Shown here piece after piece: positions 1 through 8,913 of a DNA stretch of 64,000 bases. The stretch lies in contig NZ_JACZZA010000004.1 in NCBI RefSeq assembly GCF_014863405.1, forward strand, positions 186,001 through 250,000, written 5' to 3'. Position numbers and translations under genes: made by a program. The stretch is from Dyella acidiphila (GTDB lineage Bacteria > Pseudomonadota > Gammaproteobacteria > Xanthomonadales > Rhodanobacteraceae). Position 1 is the first letter of the stretch, and each line of letters starts with the position of its first letter. Below the pieces are notes generated by a model. The model searched no databases. It was not told where the DNA came from and saw nothing but the letters and a program-made list of their open reading frames with translations.

Positions 1-470
1 CTGCCCACCATCATCCTGCCGCGTACCGGCCGCAGCAGCGGCTCGGCCATGGCGCCGGCAAGCCGTACCACCGGCTGATAGGGATCGGCCGACAGCATGG
101 TCAGCAACGACCAGCCGAAGATCACCACGATATAGAACAGCAGCACGAAGTCGAGCAGATCCGCCAGCGACAGCACCAGCAAGCCGGGCGCCCCGGGCAG
201 GAAACCGGCGAGCAGGAAAATCACCAGCCGTTCCAGCAACAGACTCAGCCACACCACCAGCAGGGCGGCCAGATTGATGCGTCGCCAGTTCGGCAGCGCG
301 CGGCGCACCGGCGCGAGCACCGGATTGGTGTAGCGGTAGATGAACTGGCTGAGCGGATTGTGGAAATCGGCCCGCGTGGCTTCGGCGGCCAGGCGGCACA
401 TGAACAGGGTGGCGATGGCGCCGAACGCCACCTGGATCAACATCGACAAGGCATTGAGCAAATAAGGCAT
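1..470 (-). CDS. yggT: YggT family membrane protein, partial (C-terminus beyond window edge)
   Basis: The reverse-strand frame starts MPYLLNALSMLIQVAFGAIA and stays open to the left edge, so about 156 residues are visible and the C-terminus is missing. The protein is very hydrophobic, with helices near residues 5-20, 60-85 and 95-120, and has the two-repeat layout of the YggT family of small inner-membrane proteins. The family is linked to osmotic-stress tolerance, but its biochemical role is not settled. It lies 15 bp downstream of proC on the same strand, the usual proC-yggT pairing, so co-transcription is likely. Confidence 0.85.
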   Translation of the reverse strand, partial: MPYLLNALSMLIQVAFGAIATLFMCRLAAEATRADFHNPLSQFIYRYTNPVLAPVRRALPNWRRINLAALLVVWLSLLLERLVIFLLAGFLPGAPGLLVLSLADLLDFVLLFYIVVIFGWSLLTMLSADPYQPVVRLAGAMAEPLLRPVRGRMMVG

Positions 471-485
471 GGGATTTCCTGAGAG

Positions 486-1307
486 TTATTCCTTGTCCAG
501 CGCGGCGGCCAGTTCTTCGCCGCGCCGGGTTGCGGCAGCCACGGCACGCGCGACCACGCGCGGCAGCTGGTCGGCGCTGAAGCTCTCCAGCGCGGCCTGG
601 GTGGTGCCGTTCGGCGAGGTCACGCGCTGGCGCAGGGTGGCGGGCGCCTCGTTGCTTTCCACCAGCATGCGTCCGGCGCCCAGGCAGGTCTGCGTGGCCA
701 GGATGCGCGCGGTTTCGCGCGGCATGCCCTGCAGCACGGCGGCCTCTTCCAGCGCCTCGACAATGGCGAAGAAATAGGCCGGCCCGGAGCCGGAAACGGC
801 GGTGACGGTATCCATCAGCTTTTCGTCGTCGATCCAGCGGGTGATGCCCACTGCATCCAGAATGTGTTGCGCCTGTTCGCGCTGCTGCGGCGTCACGCGC
901 AGGTTGGCGCACAGGCCGGTGGCGCCGGCGCCGATCAGGGCCGGCGTGTTGGGCATGCAGCGCACGATCGGCAACAGATTGCCGAACCAGCGTTCCAACT
1001 GGTCGATGCGCACGCCGGCGGCGATCGAGATCAGCAGCGGACGGTTGCGCTGCAAGGTATCGCGCAGCTCGGCATGGATGGCCGGCATCACCTGCGGTTT
1101 CACTGCCAGCAGCAGCACGTCGGCGTCGGCCGCGGCCTGACGGTTGTCGGCGAAGGTAGGTACGCCGAAATCGCGGCCCAGGGATTCGCGCGCCTGCGCC
1201 ATCGGCTCGGCCACGCGCAGGTTGGCGGCGGCTGCGCCGGTCTTGAGCAAGCCACCGATCAGGCTGCGTGCCATGTTGCCGCCGCCGATGAATGCAATAC
1301 GGGTCAT
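486..1307 (-). CDS. proC: Pyrroline-5-carboxylate reductase
   Basis: Last step of proline synthesis in the cytoplasm: NAD(P)H-dependent reduction of pyrroline-5-carboxylate to L-proline. The N-terminus MTRIAFIGGGNMARSLIGGL carries the Rossmann GxGxxA-type loop. The C-terminal dimer domain contains the family signature around VSGSGPAYFFAIVEAL and TSPNGTTQAALESF. I chose the start at 1307 (273 aa, the normal family length); an in-frame ATG at 1337 would add ten residues that do not look like ProC. It probably forms an operon with yggT. The yggS gene usually found upstream is absent here. Confidence 0.95.
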   Translation of the reverse strand: MTRIAFIGGGNMARSLIGGLLKTGAAAANLRVAEPMAQARESLGRDFGVPTFADNRQAAADADVLLLAVKPQVMPAIHAELRDTLQRNRPLLISIAAGVRIDQLERWFGNLLPIVRCMPNTPALIGAGATGLCANLRVTPQQREQAQHILDAVGITRWIDDEKLMDTVTAVSGSGPAYFFAIVEALEEAAVLQGMPRETARILATQTCLGAGRMLVESNEAPATLRQRVTSPNGTTQAALESFSADQLPRVVARAVAAATRRGEELAAALDKE

Positions 1308-1678
1308 GTTGCGGTTGTCCGGGTCTTCAGAAGGCATACCTTACTGAAGGCGGCGTAGCGGGAACAGGGAACGGGGCATGGCGGTTCGCCCGCGAGACAG
1401 CCTGCTGCGGCCTGCAGCGGGTCTGTTACAAGCAAGCCAAGCCGAGGGCTGCCTCGCCCCGCATGTTCCCGGCTTTTAATGTGCTCACGCCCGCATTTAG
1501 GCGATTGAAAGGCTGGCTGTTTTACCGCTGCCCCGAGTAGTATCAGGCCGGCTGCACGGGATAGGGGGAGTGGCGGGGCAGATCGGCCCGCCTCCGCGCG
1601 TCCGTCCAAGATGACCTACCGTCGTCCTGTTTGTGGCTGAGCTTCCATCATTGACGATCGGTTGAGGGGATACATCCG
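1308..1678. other. Intergenic region between divergent proC and pilT
   Basis: A 371-bp gap with no credible gene. In related bacteria this position holds yggS (PLP-homeostasis protein), but no reading frame here resembles it. It should contain the promoters for proC and pilT. A good Shine-Dalgarno (GAGGGG, around 1662-1667) precedes pilT; I see no clear -35/-10 pair. Confidence 0.6.
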
Positions 1679-2716
1679 ATGGACATCGCCGAACTGCTTG
1701 CCTTCTCGGTGAAGAACAAGGCATCCGACTTGCACCTTTCGGCGGGCTTGCCGCCGATGATTCGCGTGGACGGCGACGTGCGCCGTATCAACATTCCGGC
1801 GCTCGAGCACAAGCAGGTGCATTCGCTGATCTACGACATCATGTCGGACAAGCAGCGCCGCGACTACGAAGAATTCTACGAGACCGACTTCTCCTTCGAG
1901 ATTCCCGGCCTTGCCCGTTTCCGCGTCAACGCGTTCAACCAGAACCGCGGCTCGGGTGCGGTATTCCGTACCATTCCGTCCGAGGTGCTGACCCTGGACG
2001 ACCTGGGTTGCCCGAAGATCTTCCGCGAGCTGATCGAGCAGCCGCAGGGCCTGATCCTGGTCACCGGCCCGACCGGCTCGGGCAAGTCCACCACGCTGGC
2101 GGCGATGGTCGACCACATCAACAAGAACGAATACGGCCACATCCTCACCATCGAGGATCCGATCGAATTCGTGCACACCTCGCAGAAGTGCCTGGTCAAC
2201 CAGCGCGAAGTGCACCGCGACACGCACGGCTTCAACGAAGCCTTGCGCTCGGCGCTGCGCGAAGACCCGGACTTCATCCTGGTGGGCGAGCTGCGCGACC
2301 TGGAAACCATCCGCCTGGCGCTGACCGCGGCGGAAACCGGCCACTTGGTGTTCGGCACCCTGCATACCAGCTCGGCGGCCAAGACCATCGACCGCATCAT
2401 CGACGTGTTCCCGGCCGGCGAAAAGCCGATGGTGCGCTCGATGCTGTCCGAATCGTTGCGCGCGGTGATTTCGCAGACACTGCTGAAGAAAGTCGGCGGC
2501 GGCCGTATGGCGGCGCACGAGATCATGGTGGGCATTCCCGCCATCCGCAACCTGATCCGCGAGGACAAGGTGGCGCAGATGTATTCCTCGATCCAGACCG
2601 GCCAGCAGTACGGCATGCAGACGCTGGACCAGAATCTGCTCGACCTGGTTAAGCGCGGTCAGATCGCGCGCCAGCAGGCGATCGGCTATGCGAAGAACAA
2701 GGAAGTGTTCAAGTAA
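1679..2716 (+). CDS. pilT: Type IV pilus retraction ATPase PilT
   Basis: Hexameric cytoplasmic ATPase that drives pilus disassembly and so twitching motility. The 345-aa length is typical. Visible motifs are the Walker A loop GPTGSGKSTT with Lys136, the Asp box/Walker B region near EDPDFILVGELRD, His-box residues in ETGHLVFGTLHT, and the PilT-specific AIRNLIRE motif near residues 285-292 that is needed for retraction. The start is ATG after GAGGGGATACATCCG. pilU follows 53 bp later on the same strand, so the pair is likely an operon. Confidence 0.98.
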   Translation: MDIAELLAFSVKNKASDLHLSAGLPPMIRVDGDVRRINIPALEHKQVHSLIYDIMSDKQRRDYEEFYETDFSFEIPGLARFRVNAFNQNRGSGAVFRTIPSEVLTLDDLGCPKIFRELIEQPQGLILVTGPTGSGKSTTLAAMVDHINKNEYGHILTIEDPIEFVHTSQKCLVNQREVHRDTHGFNEALRSALREDPDFILVGELRDLETIRLALTAAETGHLVFGTLHTSSAAKTIDRIIDVFPAGEKPMVRSMLSESLRAVISQTLLKKVGGGRMAAHEIMVGIPAIRNLIREDKVAQMYSSIQTGQQYGMQTLDQNLLDLVKRGQIARQQAIGYAKNKEVFK

Positions 2717-2769
2717 GACAGGGTGGGGTGGTGTCCCCATCTTGATGCACGTCCTTAGGGGAGAGCGCC

Positions 2770-3939
2770 ATGAGCGAATTTGATTTCACCTCATTCCTGA
2801 AACTGATGGTCCACAAGAAGGCCTCGGACCTGTTCATCACGGCCGGTGTGGCGCCCTCGATGAAGGTGCAGGGGCGCGTTGTGCCGATCACGCAGAGCCC
2901 GTTGTCGGCGCAGCAATCGCGCGACATGGTGATCAACGTGATGACGCCGGCACAGCGCGAGGAATTCGAAAAAACCCACGAATGCCAGTTCGCGATTTCC
3001 GCGCAGGGCGTGGGCCGTTTCCGTGTGTCGTGCTTCTACCAGCGCAATTGCGTGGGCATGGTGCTGCGCCGGATCGAATCGAAGATCCCCACCATCGAAG
3101 AACTGAGCCTGCCGCCGGTGATCAAGCAGCTGGCGATGACCAAGCGCGGCATCATCATCTTCGTCGGCGCGACCGGTACCGGTAAGTCCACCTCGCTGGC
3201 GGCGATGGTCGGCTACCGCAACCAGAACTCCACCGGCCACATCATTACCATCGAAGACCCGATCGAATACGTGCACAAGCACGAGGGCTGCATCATCACC
3301 CAGCGCGAGCTGGGCATCGATACGGACAGCTGGGAAAACGCGCTGAAGAACACCCTGCGCCAGGCACCCGACGTGATCCTGATCGGCGAAGTGCGTACGC
3401 GCGAGACGATGGAATACGCGATCAACTTCGCCGAAACCGGCCACTTGTGTCTGTGCACCCTGCACGCCAACAACGCCAACCAGGCGATCGACCGCATCCT
3501 GCACTTCTTCCCGGAAGACCGGCGCCAGCAGTTGTTCATGGACTTGTCGCTGAACCTCAAGGGCATCGTGGCGCAGCAGCTGATTCCCACGCCCGACGGC
3601 AAGGCCCGGCGCGTGGCGATGGAAGTGATGCTGGGCACGCCGCTGGTGCAGGACTACATCCGCCAGGGCGAGATCCACAAGCTCAAGGAAGTGATGAAGG
3701 AGTCCACCAACTTAGGCATGATGACCTTCGACCAGAGCCTGGTGACGCTCTACCAGGCCGGCGAGATCAGCTACGAAGATGCGCTGCGCCACGCCGACAG
3801 TTCCAACGAAGTGCGCCTGCGCATCAAGCTGTCGCAGGGTGGCGATGCGCATACCTTGTCGCAGGGCCTGGAAGGCGTGGAACTGGAAGAGGATCGCACC
3901 AATCAGAACGGGGCCGGCAACGGGTTTCTGCGCCGTTAG
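2770..3939 (+). CDS. pilU: PilT-dependent retraction ATPase PilU
   Basis: Paralogue of PilT that helps retraction under load, acting at the inner-membrane base of the type IV pilus. The 389-aa protein has Walker A GATGTGKSTS, an Asp-box/Walker B region around QAPDVILIGEVRTRETM, and a His box AETGHLCLCTLHA. Like other PilU proteins it lacks the PilT AIRNLIRE motif and has a longer, charged C-terminal tail. Shine-Dalgarno GGGGAGAG precedes the ATG. Transcription probably ends at the hairpin at 4085-4110. Confidence 0.96.
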   Translation: MSEFDFTSFLKLMVHKKASDLFITAGVAPSMKVQGRVVPITQSPLSAQQSRDMVINVMTPAQREEFEKTHECQFAISAQGVGRFRVSCFYQRNCVGMVLRRIESKIPTIEELSLPPVIKQLAMTKRGIIIFVGATGTGKSTSLAAMVGYRNQNSTGHIITIEDPIEYVHKHEGCIITQRELGIDTDSWENALKNTLRQAPDVILIGEVRTRETMEYAINFAETGHLCLCTLHANNANQAIDRILHFFPEDRRQQLFMDLSLNLKGIVAQQLIPTPDGKARRVAMEVMLGTPLVQDYIRQGEIHKLKEVMKESTNLGMMTFDQSLVTLYQAGEISYEDALRHADSSNEVRLRIKLSQGGDAHTLSQGLEGVELEEDRTNQNGAGNGFLRR

Positions 3940-3990
3940 AGCAAACAGGCGCAGTACTGCAGATTGACCTGATCATCTGCCACCCCTCAC

Positions 3991-4053
3991 CGTCATCCCG
4001 GCGAAGGCCGGGACCCAGTGACTTTCCCCGTATCAAAAACGCTGGAATGACAG
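3991..4053. repeat. REP-like element of the CGTCATCCCGG family
   Basis: A CGTCATCCCGGCGAAGGCCG block is followed about 30 bp later by GCTGGAATGACAG, an imperfect inverted counterpart. A related inverted pair occurs at 28827-28900. Such elements are dispersed in gammaproteobacterial genomes and sit in intergenic DNA. This copy lies just past pilU. Confidence 0.6.
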
Positions 4054-4084
4054 TGGCGTAGTCCGACACACATCAGGGGCAAAG

Positions 4085-4110
4085 AAAAAGGAGCCGAAAG
4101 GCTCCTTTTT
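4085..4110. terminator. Bidirectional intrinsic terminator between pilU and the convergent lipoprotein gene
   Basis: Perfect 11-bp stem AAAAAGGAGCC / GGCTCCTTTTT closed by a GAAA tetraloop. It gives a U-run on either strand, so it can end pilTU transcription (plus) and the lipoprotein gene (minus, stop at 4138). Confidence 0.93.
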
Positions 4111-4137
4111 CATGTGCCCCTGCAACGCAGGCAAGCG

Positions 4138-5910
4138 CTACTTCAACTCGGTATGCGTGGTGATCACCAGACCCTGATCGCCCATCTGCACATTCGCGCC
4201 GATCGCCTTGATATGCGCCGCTTCCGCCTGCATCGCCGCGAACTGCGTCTTGGTGCTGGCCAGCGACGCAGCGGCGTTCTTCTGGTCGTCCTGTGCATCG
4301 GCATCGTCGGGGCTCGAAGCCGCCGCCGCGCTCGCGGCATTCTCGGCATGCTGTTCCATCAGCTGGATCCAGCTGCTGTACATCGAGCCGTCCAGGTGCA
4401 TGCGCATCAGCTCGCCCGCATCGCCGCCGGGCTGGGTGAGCAGGTCGGCCAGCTTGCTGTCTTCGCCATCGCCCACGGCTACGCCCAGCGACTTGGCGCC
4501 CATCGCCGCCCAGCCGGTTTCGCCCAGCGCATTGGTGAGCTGGGCCGGCAGCGCCACCGGCTTGCCGTCGCCGGTGAGCTTCACGCCGGCGATCAGCGGG
4601 CTGGTGACTTGGGCCATGGCCAGCAGGCCGGCCGGGTTATTGGTGCCGACCAGCACGCGGCCGGCTACCTTGGGCATGCCGCCATTCGGGTTGGGGGTGT
4701 AGCTATCCAGCGCGATATGCAGGCCGAGCAAGTCGCCGATCGGCGGCACCGCCGCCTTCTGCATGCCCTGGCCGAGGTTGCTGAAGCTCTCGTTGAGGTT
4801 TTCCAGCATCGGGCAGGTGAACGGCTTGGCCGCCACGGCATCGGCCTGAGCGCCCCAGAACGCGCGCAGCTGGGTCATCGGCAGGGCCACGCTCAGCTCG
4901 AACGGAGCGCTGGCATTGCCGCCAAGGCCGGGCAGTTCCACCTTCAGGCCGTTGAAGGCGGTGACGATGTCGTTGGCCAGCGCTACGTCGAAGCGCATGT
5001 CGCGATGCTTGTCGTCCAGATTGGTGTAGCCGAAGCTCATCTGCGGCATGCGTGCGGCAATGCGTGCCGCATCGGTCTGGCAGCTGGCCGGCACCTGCAG
5101 CAGGTTGGCCACCGGTTCGCCGGTCTTGGCCGATTCGCTTTCGGCGCGGGTCTTCAGCAGCGCCACGGCGAGCGGATCCTGGCCGCCGCTGGCCAGCGGC
5201 AGCAGGCGACTCAGGTCGATCTCGCCCACCGCCCACTTGGCATAGCCCTTGGCCTTGGCCAGGTCGGCGAGGGCGTCGCTGTCCTGGATGCTCTTGGCCG
5301 GGCGATCCAGGCCCAGCGCTTGGCGCACCAGCGGCTGGGCAGCGTCATCCGGCAGCATTGCCAGCACGGCCTGCTTGCCGGTCACCGCGATGATGAACTG
5401 CAGATGCGAGGCGGTGGCCACATAGCGCTGGTAGCTCTGCGAGCCCACCGTGGCGGTATCGAATTTCTTGCCGTAATCGTTCTGCAGCTTGGCGACGAAG
5501 CTTTCGAACGCTTTGGTGTCGGCCAGCTGCATGCGCAGCACCGGCGACAGGCCCAGCCCGTAGAACGCGGAATAGCCCTTGGGGTCGATGCCAGTTTCCT
5601 GGATCACCTGGTTGGCGCTCTTGCCGTCGAATTCGCTGGCGACCGTGCGCAGGTATTTGGCCATGTCCGGATCGGTGGCCTGGATCTGCTCGGCCTGCGC
5701 CTTCATCTGCGCGACCTGTGCCGGCATCTCGGCATCGACCTGGGCCAGGATGGCCTCGCGCGTGCTGTCGTCGAGCACGTCGAGATTGGCGATCACGTAG
5801 GGGGTATCCGCCGGCACGAAGGCCAGGGGGGCATCCTTGTCTTTGTGCGAGCAGGCGGCCAGCATCAAGCCGGACAACGCCAGCGCCAGCACGCGCTTGG
5901 TCGTACGCAT
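4138..5910 (-). CDS. Predicted large lipoprotein of unknown function
   Basis: 590-aa protein with a lipoprotein signal: MRTTKRVLALALSGLMLAAC ends in an LAAC lipobox, so the mature protein should be anchored by Cys20, probably in the outer membrane. The rest is soluble, with an acidic Ala/Ser/Asp-rich C-terminal linker (around residues 525-550) and a coiled-coil-like Ala/Gln/Lys stretch near 90-115. I do not recognise a catalytic motif. Similar uncharacterised lipoproteins occur in Xanthomonadales. It is followed by the terminator at 4085-4110 and lies 85 bp downstream of pyrB, so it may be its own transcription unit. Function is unknown. Confidence 0.85.
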   Translation of the reverse strand: MRTTKRVLALALSGLMLAACSHKDKDAPLAFVPADTPYVIANLDVLDDSTREAILAQVDAEMPAQVAQMKAQAEQIQATDPDMAKYLRTVASEFDGKSANQVIQETGIDPKGYSAFYGLGLSPVLRMQLADTKAFESFVAKLQNDYGKKFDTATVGSQSYQRYVATASHLQFIIAVTGKQAVLAMLPDDAAQPLVRQALGLDRPAKSIQDSDALADLAKAKGYAKWAVGEIDLSRLLPLASGGQDPLAVALLKTRAESESAKTGEPVANLLQVPASCQTDAARIAARMPQMSFGYTNLDDKHRDMRFDVALANDIVTAFNGLKVELPGLGGNASAPFELSVALPMTQLRAFWGAQADAVAAKPFTCPMLENLNESFSNLGQGMQKAAVPPIGDLLGLHIALDSYTPNPNGGMPKVAGRVLVGTNNPAGLLAMAQVTSPLIAGVKLTGDGKPVALPAQLTNALGETGWAAMGAKSLGVAVGDGEDSKLADLLTQPGGDAGELMRMHLDGSMYSSWIQLMEQHAENAASAAAASSPDDADAQDDQKNAAASLASTKTQFAAMQAEAAHIKAIGANVQMGDQGLVITTHTELK

Positions 5911-5995
5911 ATCTTTCCCCGGGTAATGGTGTCGTGTTACCGCAACATTATGCCCGCTTTACGGCGCAGGCGCTGCGAATACTTGCTGGCCGCGT

Positions 5996-6922
5996 TCAGC
6001 GCGCGAGCATCTCGGCCAATACCGCCATGCGCACGAACACGCCGTTGCCGACCTGCTCCAGGATGCGCGACTGCGGCCCGTCGGCGACCTCCGGGGCGAT
6101 CTCGACGCCGCGGTTGATTGGTCCCGGATGCATTACCAGGCAGCCGCGCGCGGCCTTGGCCAGGCGACGGGTGTCCAGGCCGTATTCGCGGAAATAAGCG
6201 GCCTCGTCGGGCAGGTCGATGCTGGCCATGCGTTCTTTCTGCAGGCGAAGCATGATCGCCACGTCGGCGCCTTCGACCGCCTCGTCGAAGCTCTCGTAGA
6301 AGGTGCAGGAGGGGAGCTCCTCGGCTTCCGGCATCAAGGCGGCCGGTCCGCACAGGCGGATTTCCTTGGCGCCCAGCTTGGTGAAGGCGTGCACATCCGA
6401 GCGCGCCACGCGCGAATGCTTGACGTCGCCGCAGATCACCACGATCAGCTTGCTGAAGTCCGGGCGGTGCTGGCGGATGGTCAGCGCATCGAGCAGGCCC
6501 TGGGTCGGGTGGGCGCGGTTGCCGTCGCCGGCGTTGACCACGGACACGCCGCTCATCGCATGCTTCACCAGTTCGTCCGGTGTGCCCGATACCTTGTGCC
6601 GCACGATGATCGCGTCCAGGTGCATGGCTTCGAGCGTGTGCAGGGTGTCGAACAGTTCCTCGCCCTTGGCGGTGGAAGAGAAGCCGATATCGAAATTGAT
6701 CACGTCCGCACCGAGGCGGCGTGCGGCCAGCTCGAACGAAGTGCGCGTGCGCGTGGACGGTTCGAAGAACAGATTGAGGATCGTGCGCCCGGTAAGCAGA
6801 TCCAGCTTGCGCGTGCCGTGCGCACAGGCGTCGCGCATGGTGATGGCGCGGTCGAGCAGGCGTTCGATGCATTCGCGCGGGAGGTTTTCCAGCGTGGTGA
6901 GGTGGCGCAGGCGTGGGAACAT
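5996..6922 (-). CDS. pyrB: Aspartate carbamoyltransferase catalytic subunit
   Basis: Joins carbamoyl phosphate and L-aspartate in pyrimidine synthesis. Signature blocks are visible: FFEPSTRTRTSFE (carbamoyl-phosphate site), HPTQGLLDAL and MHPGPINRGVEI. The frame is open further upstream. I use the ATG at 6922 (MFPRLRHLTTLENLPRE, 308 aa) because it gives the normal length. An ATG at 6967 (323 aa), 14 bp after ruvX, is the alternative; neither has a strong ribosome binding site. In Pseudomonas pyrR precedes and pyrC' follows pyrB; both are absent here, so this is either a stand-alone enzyme or it pairs with subunits encoded elsewhere. Confidence 0.95.
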   Translation of the reverse strand: MFPRLRHLTTLENLPRECIERLLDRAITMRDACAHGTRKLDLLTGRTILNLFFEPSTRTRTSFELAARRLGADVINFDIGFSSTAKGEELFDTLHTLEAMHLDAIIVRHKVSGTPDELVKHAMSGVSVVNAGDGNRAHPTQGLLDALTIRQHRPDFSKLIVVICGDVKHSRVARSDVHAFTKLGAKEIRLCGPAALMPEAEELPSCTFYESFDEAVEGADVAIMLRLQKERMASIDLPDEAAYFREYGLDTRRLAKAARGCLVMHPGPINRGVEIAPEVADGPQSRILEQVGNGVFVRMAVLAEMLAR

Positions 6923-6980
6923 GGTGGTCGTCTTGATGTTGTTATTGGAAATGGGCCAGTTCTTCATGACGATGCACGCG

Positions 6981-7424
6981 CTACGGGAGCGTGTTCGCCG
7001 CTTCGACGTGCTGATGCAGCCAGCGCTCGAGAATGACTGCCGCCGCTTCCGCATCGATCTGCACCGCATCGCGCCGCCGCTTCAGGCCGGCGGCGCGCGC
7101 ATGTGCGAAACGCTGCGCGGCCTCGCGCGAGCTGTGCCGCTCGTCCATCAGCATCACCGGCACCCGGTAGCGCTGCTGCAGGTGTTCGGCGAAGCGGCGC
7201 GCGCGTTTGCTGGCTGGCTGTTCTTCGCCTTCGAGGGTGAGCGGCAGCCCGACTACGAATGCCTCCGGCAGCCATTCGCCACGCAGGGCATCGAGCGCGG
7301 CCCAGTCGGGCGTGTCGTTGCGCATCGCCACGGTGGCGAGGGCGCGCGCGCTGGCGGTGACGCGATTGCCCACTGCGACGCCGATAAGCTTGCTGCCGAC
7401 GTCGAAGCCGAGCGCGCAGCTCAT
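6981..7424 (-). CDS. ruvX: RuvX/YqgF Holliday-junction-resolvase-like nuclease (16S rRNA processing)
   Basis: 147-aa RNase H-fold protein. The N-terminal GFDVGSKLIGVAVGN is the YqgF metal-binding strand (first Asp). A second acidic site lies in VVGLPLTLEGEE and a third in MDERHSSREA. The family takes part in 16S rRNA 5'-end maturation and has been proposed as an alternative junction resolvase. Its start overlaps the yqgE stop by 4 bp, so the two are translationally coupled, and pyrB follows. Confidence 0.93.
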   Translation of the reverse strand: MSCALGFDVGSKLIGVAVGNRVTASARALATVAMRNDTPDWAALDALRGEWLPEAFVVGLPLTLEGEEQPASKRARRFAEHLQQRYRVPVMLMDERHSSREAAQRFAHARAAGLKRRRDAVQIDAEAAAVILERWLHQHVEAANTLP

Positions 7425-7990
7425 GCGTGGCCCGCGTAGCCGGGCAGTTGCAGCGGATCCACGCCGACCAGACCGGCGGCGGCGCTCCAGCGCTCCTCCA
7501 GCGGCGTGTGGAACACCACCCGCTCGTTGGCGTCGGCGGTGAGCCAGGTGTTGTCTTTCAGTTCCTGCTCGAGCTGGCCGGCGCTCCAGCCGGCATAGCC
7601 CAGCGCCATCAGGGCCAGCCGCGGGCCTTCGCCGGCGGCCATGGCGACCAGGATGTCGCGCGAGGTGGTCACCGACCAGTCGCCGTTGATGCGGTAGCTG
7701 GATTCCCAGTGGCCGTGCTCGCGATGCAGTACAAAGCCGCGCTCCTGCTGCACCGGGCCACCGATCAGCACCGGGGCATCGGCCAGTTCGTGGTCGACGC
7801 AGTCCAGCTTCATCTGCGCCAGCACGTCGCCGAAGCGGTATTCGGACAACTGGTTCACAAGCAGGCCGACTGCGCCGTCCTCATCGTGCTGGCAGAGAAA
7901 GGCTACGCCGCGGGAAAAAGGCGGCTCAGCCAGGCTGGGCATGGCGATCAGGAACTGTCCGGCGAGGGATTGGGGAGTCTTGGGCCGCAT
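7421..7990 (-). CDS. yqgE: YqgE/AlgH family protein
   Basis: 189 aa, matching the UPF0301 (YqgE/AlgH) family: SLAGQFLIAMPSLAEPPFSR near the N-terminus, the VGLLVNQ strand, the LIGGPVQQERGFVLH segment and the ALGYAGWSAGQLEQEL block. The molecular role is not firmly known; AlgH was once linked to alginate regulation. Gene order yqgE-ruvX is conserved in gammaproteobacteria. The start is ATG at 7990. Confidence 0.93.
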   Translation of the reverse strand: MRPKTPQSLAGQFLIAMPSLAEPPFSRGVAFLCQHDEDGAVGLLVNQLSEYRFGDVLAQMKLDCVDHELADAPVLIGGPVQQERGFVLHREHGHWESSYRINGDWSVTTSRDILVAMAAGEGPRLALMALGYAGWSAGQLEQELKDNTWLTADANERVVFHTPLEERWSAAAGLVGVDPLQLPGYAGHA

Positions 7991-8144
7991 GTCGCCATTG
8001 TATGCGCTGGCCGGCGCCGCGTCTGCCGCGCGTGAACGTGGAAAAGCGGTGAATATTGGCCTGCGCAGGTTATTAGGATGTCATCGCGAGGTGAGATGAA
8101 CCGTTATGGTGCGTCGTATTGGATTACCAAAAGGGAAGTCGCGC

Positions 8145-8741
8145 ATGAACCGTCTGGCCCGGCTGCTGATGCTGTTGCCCCTGCTGATCGTCCCCAGCCT
8201 GGCCTTGGCCAAGCATGACCATGGGAGCGGCGATGGTCTGGCCGATGCCACGGTGCTGATCATCCGCCACGCCGAAAAGCCGGCCGACGGCGCGGGCCTG
8301 ACGCCGGAAGGCGAAGCCAGGGCGCGCGCCTACGTGGGCTACTTCGAGCATTTCAGCCTCAATGGTGCGCCGATGGTGCCGAATGCGCTGTATGCCGCGG
8401 CCGATTCCAAATCCAGCATGCGCCCGCGGCTCACCATCACACCGCTGAGCGAGGCGCTGCAGCTGCCGATCGATAGCCGCTTTGCCGACAAGCAGACCAG
8501 GAAGCTGGTCGACGCGCTGCGCCAGGAGCCGCACGGCAAGCAGGTGCTGATCGCCTGGCATCATGGCGAGATTCCCGCCTTGATCGATGATCTGGGTGGC
8601 GATGCCGCCGCGCTGATTCCCGGAGACAAATGGCCATCGCAGGTGTTCGGCTGGGTGATCGTGCTGCAGTACGACCACAAGGGCCGCCTGGCGGCATCCC
8701 AGGTGGTGCACGAGGATCTGATGCCGGACGATCGGTCCTGA
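8145..8741 (+). CDS. Exported histidine phosphatase superfamily protein
   Basis: 198 aa with an N-terminal signal peptide (MNRLARLLMLLPLLIVPSLA, likely cleaved after ALA), so periplasmic. The core has the phosphatase RHG-type motif as VLIIRHAEKPADG and a second histidine site in LIAWHHGEIPAL, both needed for phospho-His chemistry. The substrate is unknown. I chose ATG 8145 because AAGGGAA lies eight bases upstream and the signal peptide begins there. The gene sits between yqgE and tonB on the opposite strand, an insertion relative to the Pseudomonas order. REP hairpins follow it. Confidence 0.8.
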   Translation: MNRLARLLMLLPLLIVPSLALAKHDHGSGDGLADATVLIIRHAEKPADGAGLTPEGEARARAYVGYFEHFSLNGAPMVPNALYAAADSKSSMRPRLTITPLSEALQLPIDSRFADKQTRKLVDALRQEPHGKQVLIAWHHGEIPALIDDLGGDAAALIPGDKWPSQVFGWVIVLQYDHKGRLAASQVVHEDLMPDDRS

Positions 8742-8772
8742 GCCCAAACGCACAGTGATCAACGCATGGCAC

Positions 8773-8901
8773 GTAGGTTGGGTTAGCGCAGCGTAACCCA
8801 ACGATTCCATCATCCATGGCAAGCGTTCTGCCTTGCGCATGACGGTCAAGTTCGTGCGAAATGGCGACATCGTTGGGTTACGCTGCGCTAACCCAACCTA
8901 C
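8773..8901. repeat. REP doublet (REPIN): perfect 33-bp inverted repeat pair
   Basis: Positions 8773-8805 and 8869-8901 are exact reverse complements, 63 bp apart. Each unit is itself a hairpin with TTGGGTTA / TAACCCAA arms. This is the layout of a REPIN, two REP sequences in inverted order mobilised by a RAYT transposase encoded elsewhere. Related units appear at 23058-23156 and 61026-61120. Confidence 0.85.
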
Positions 8902-8913
8902 GGCGACGTTGCG

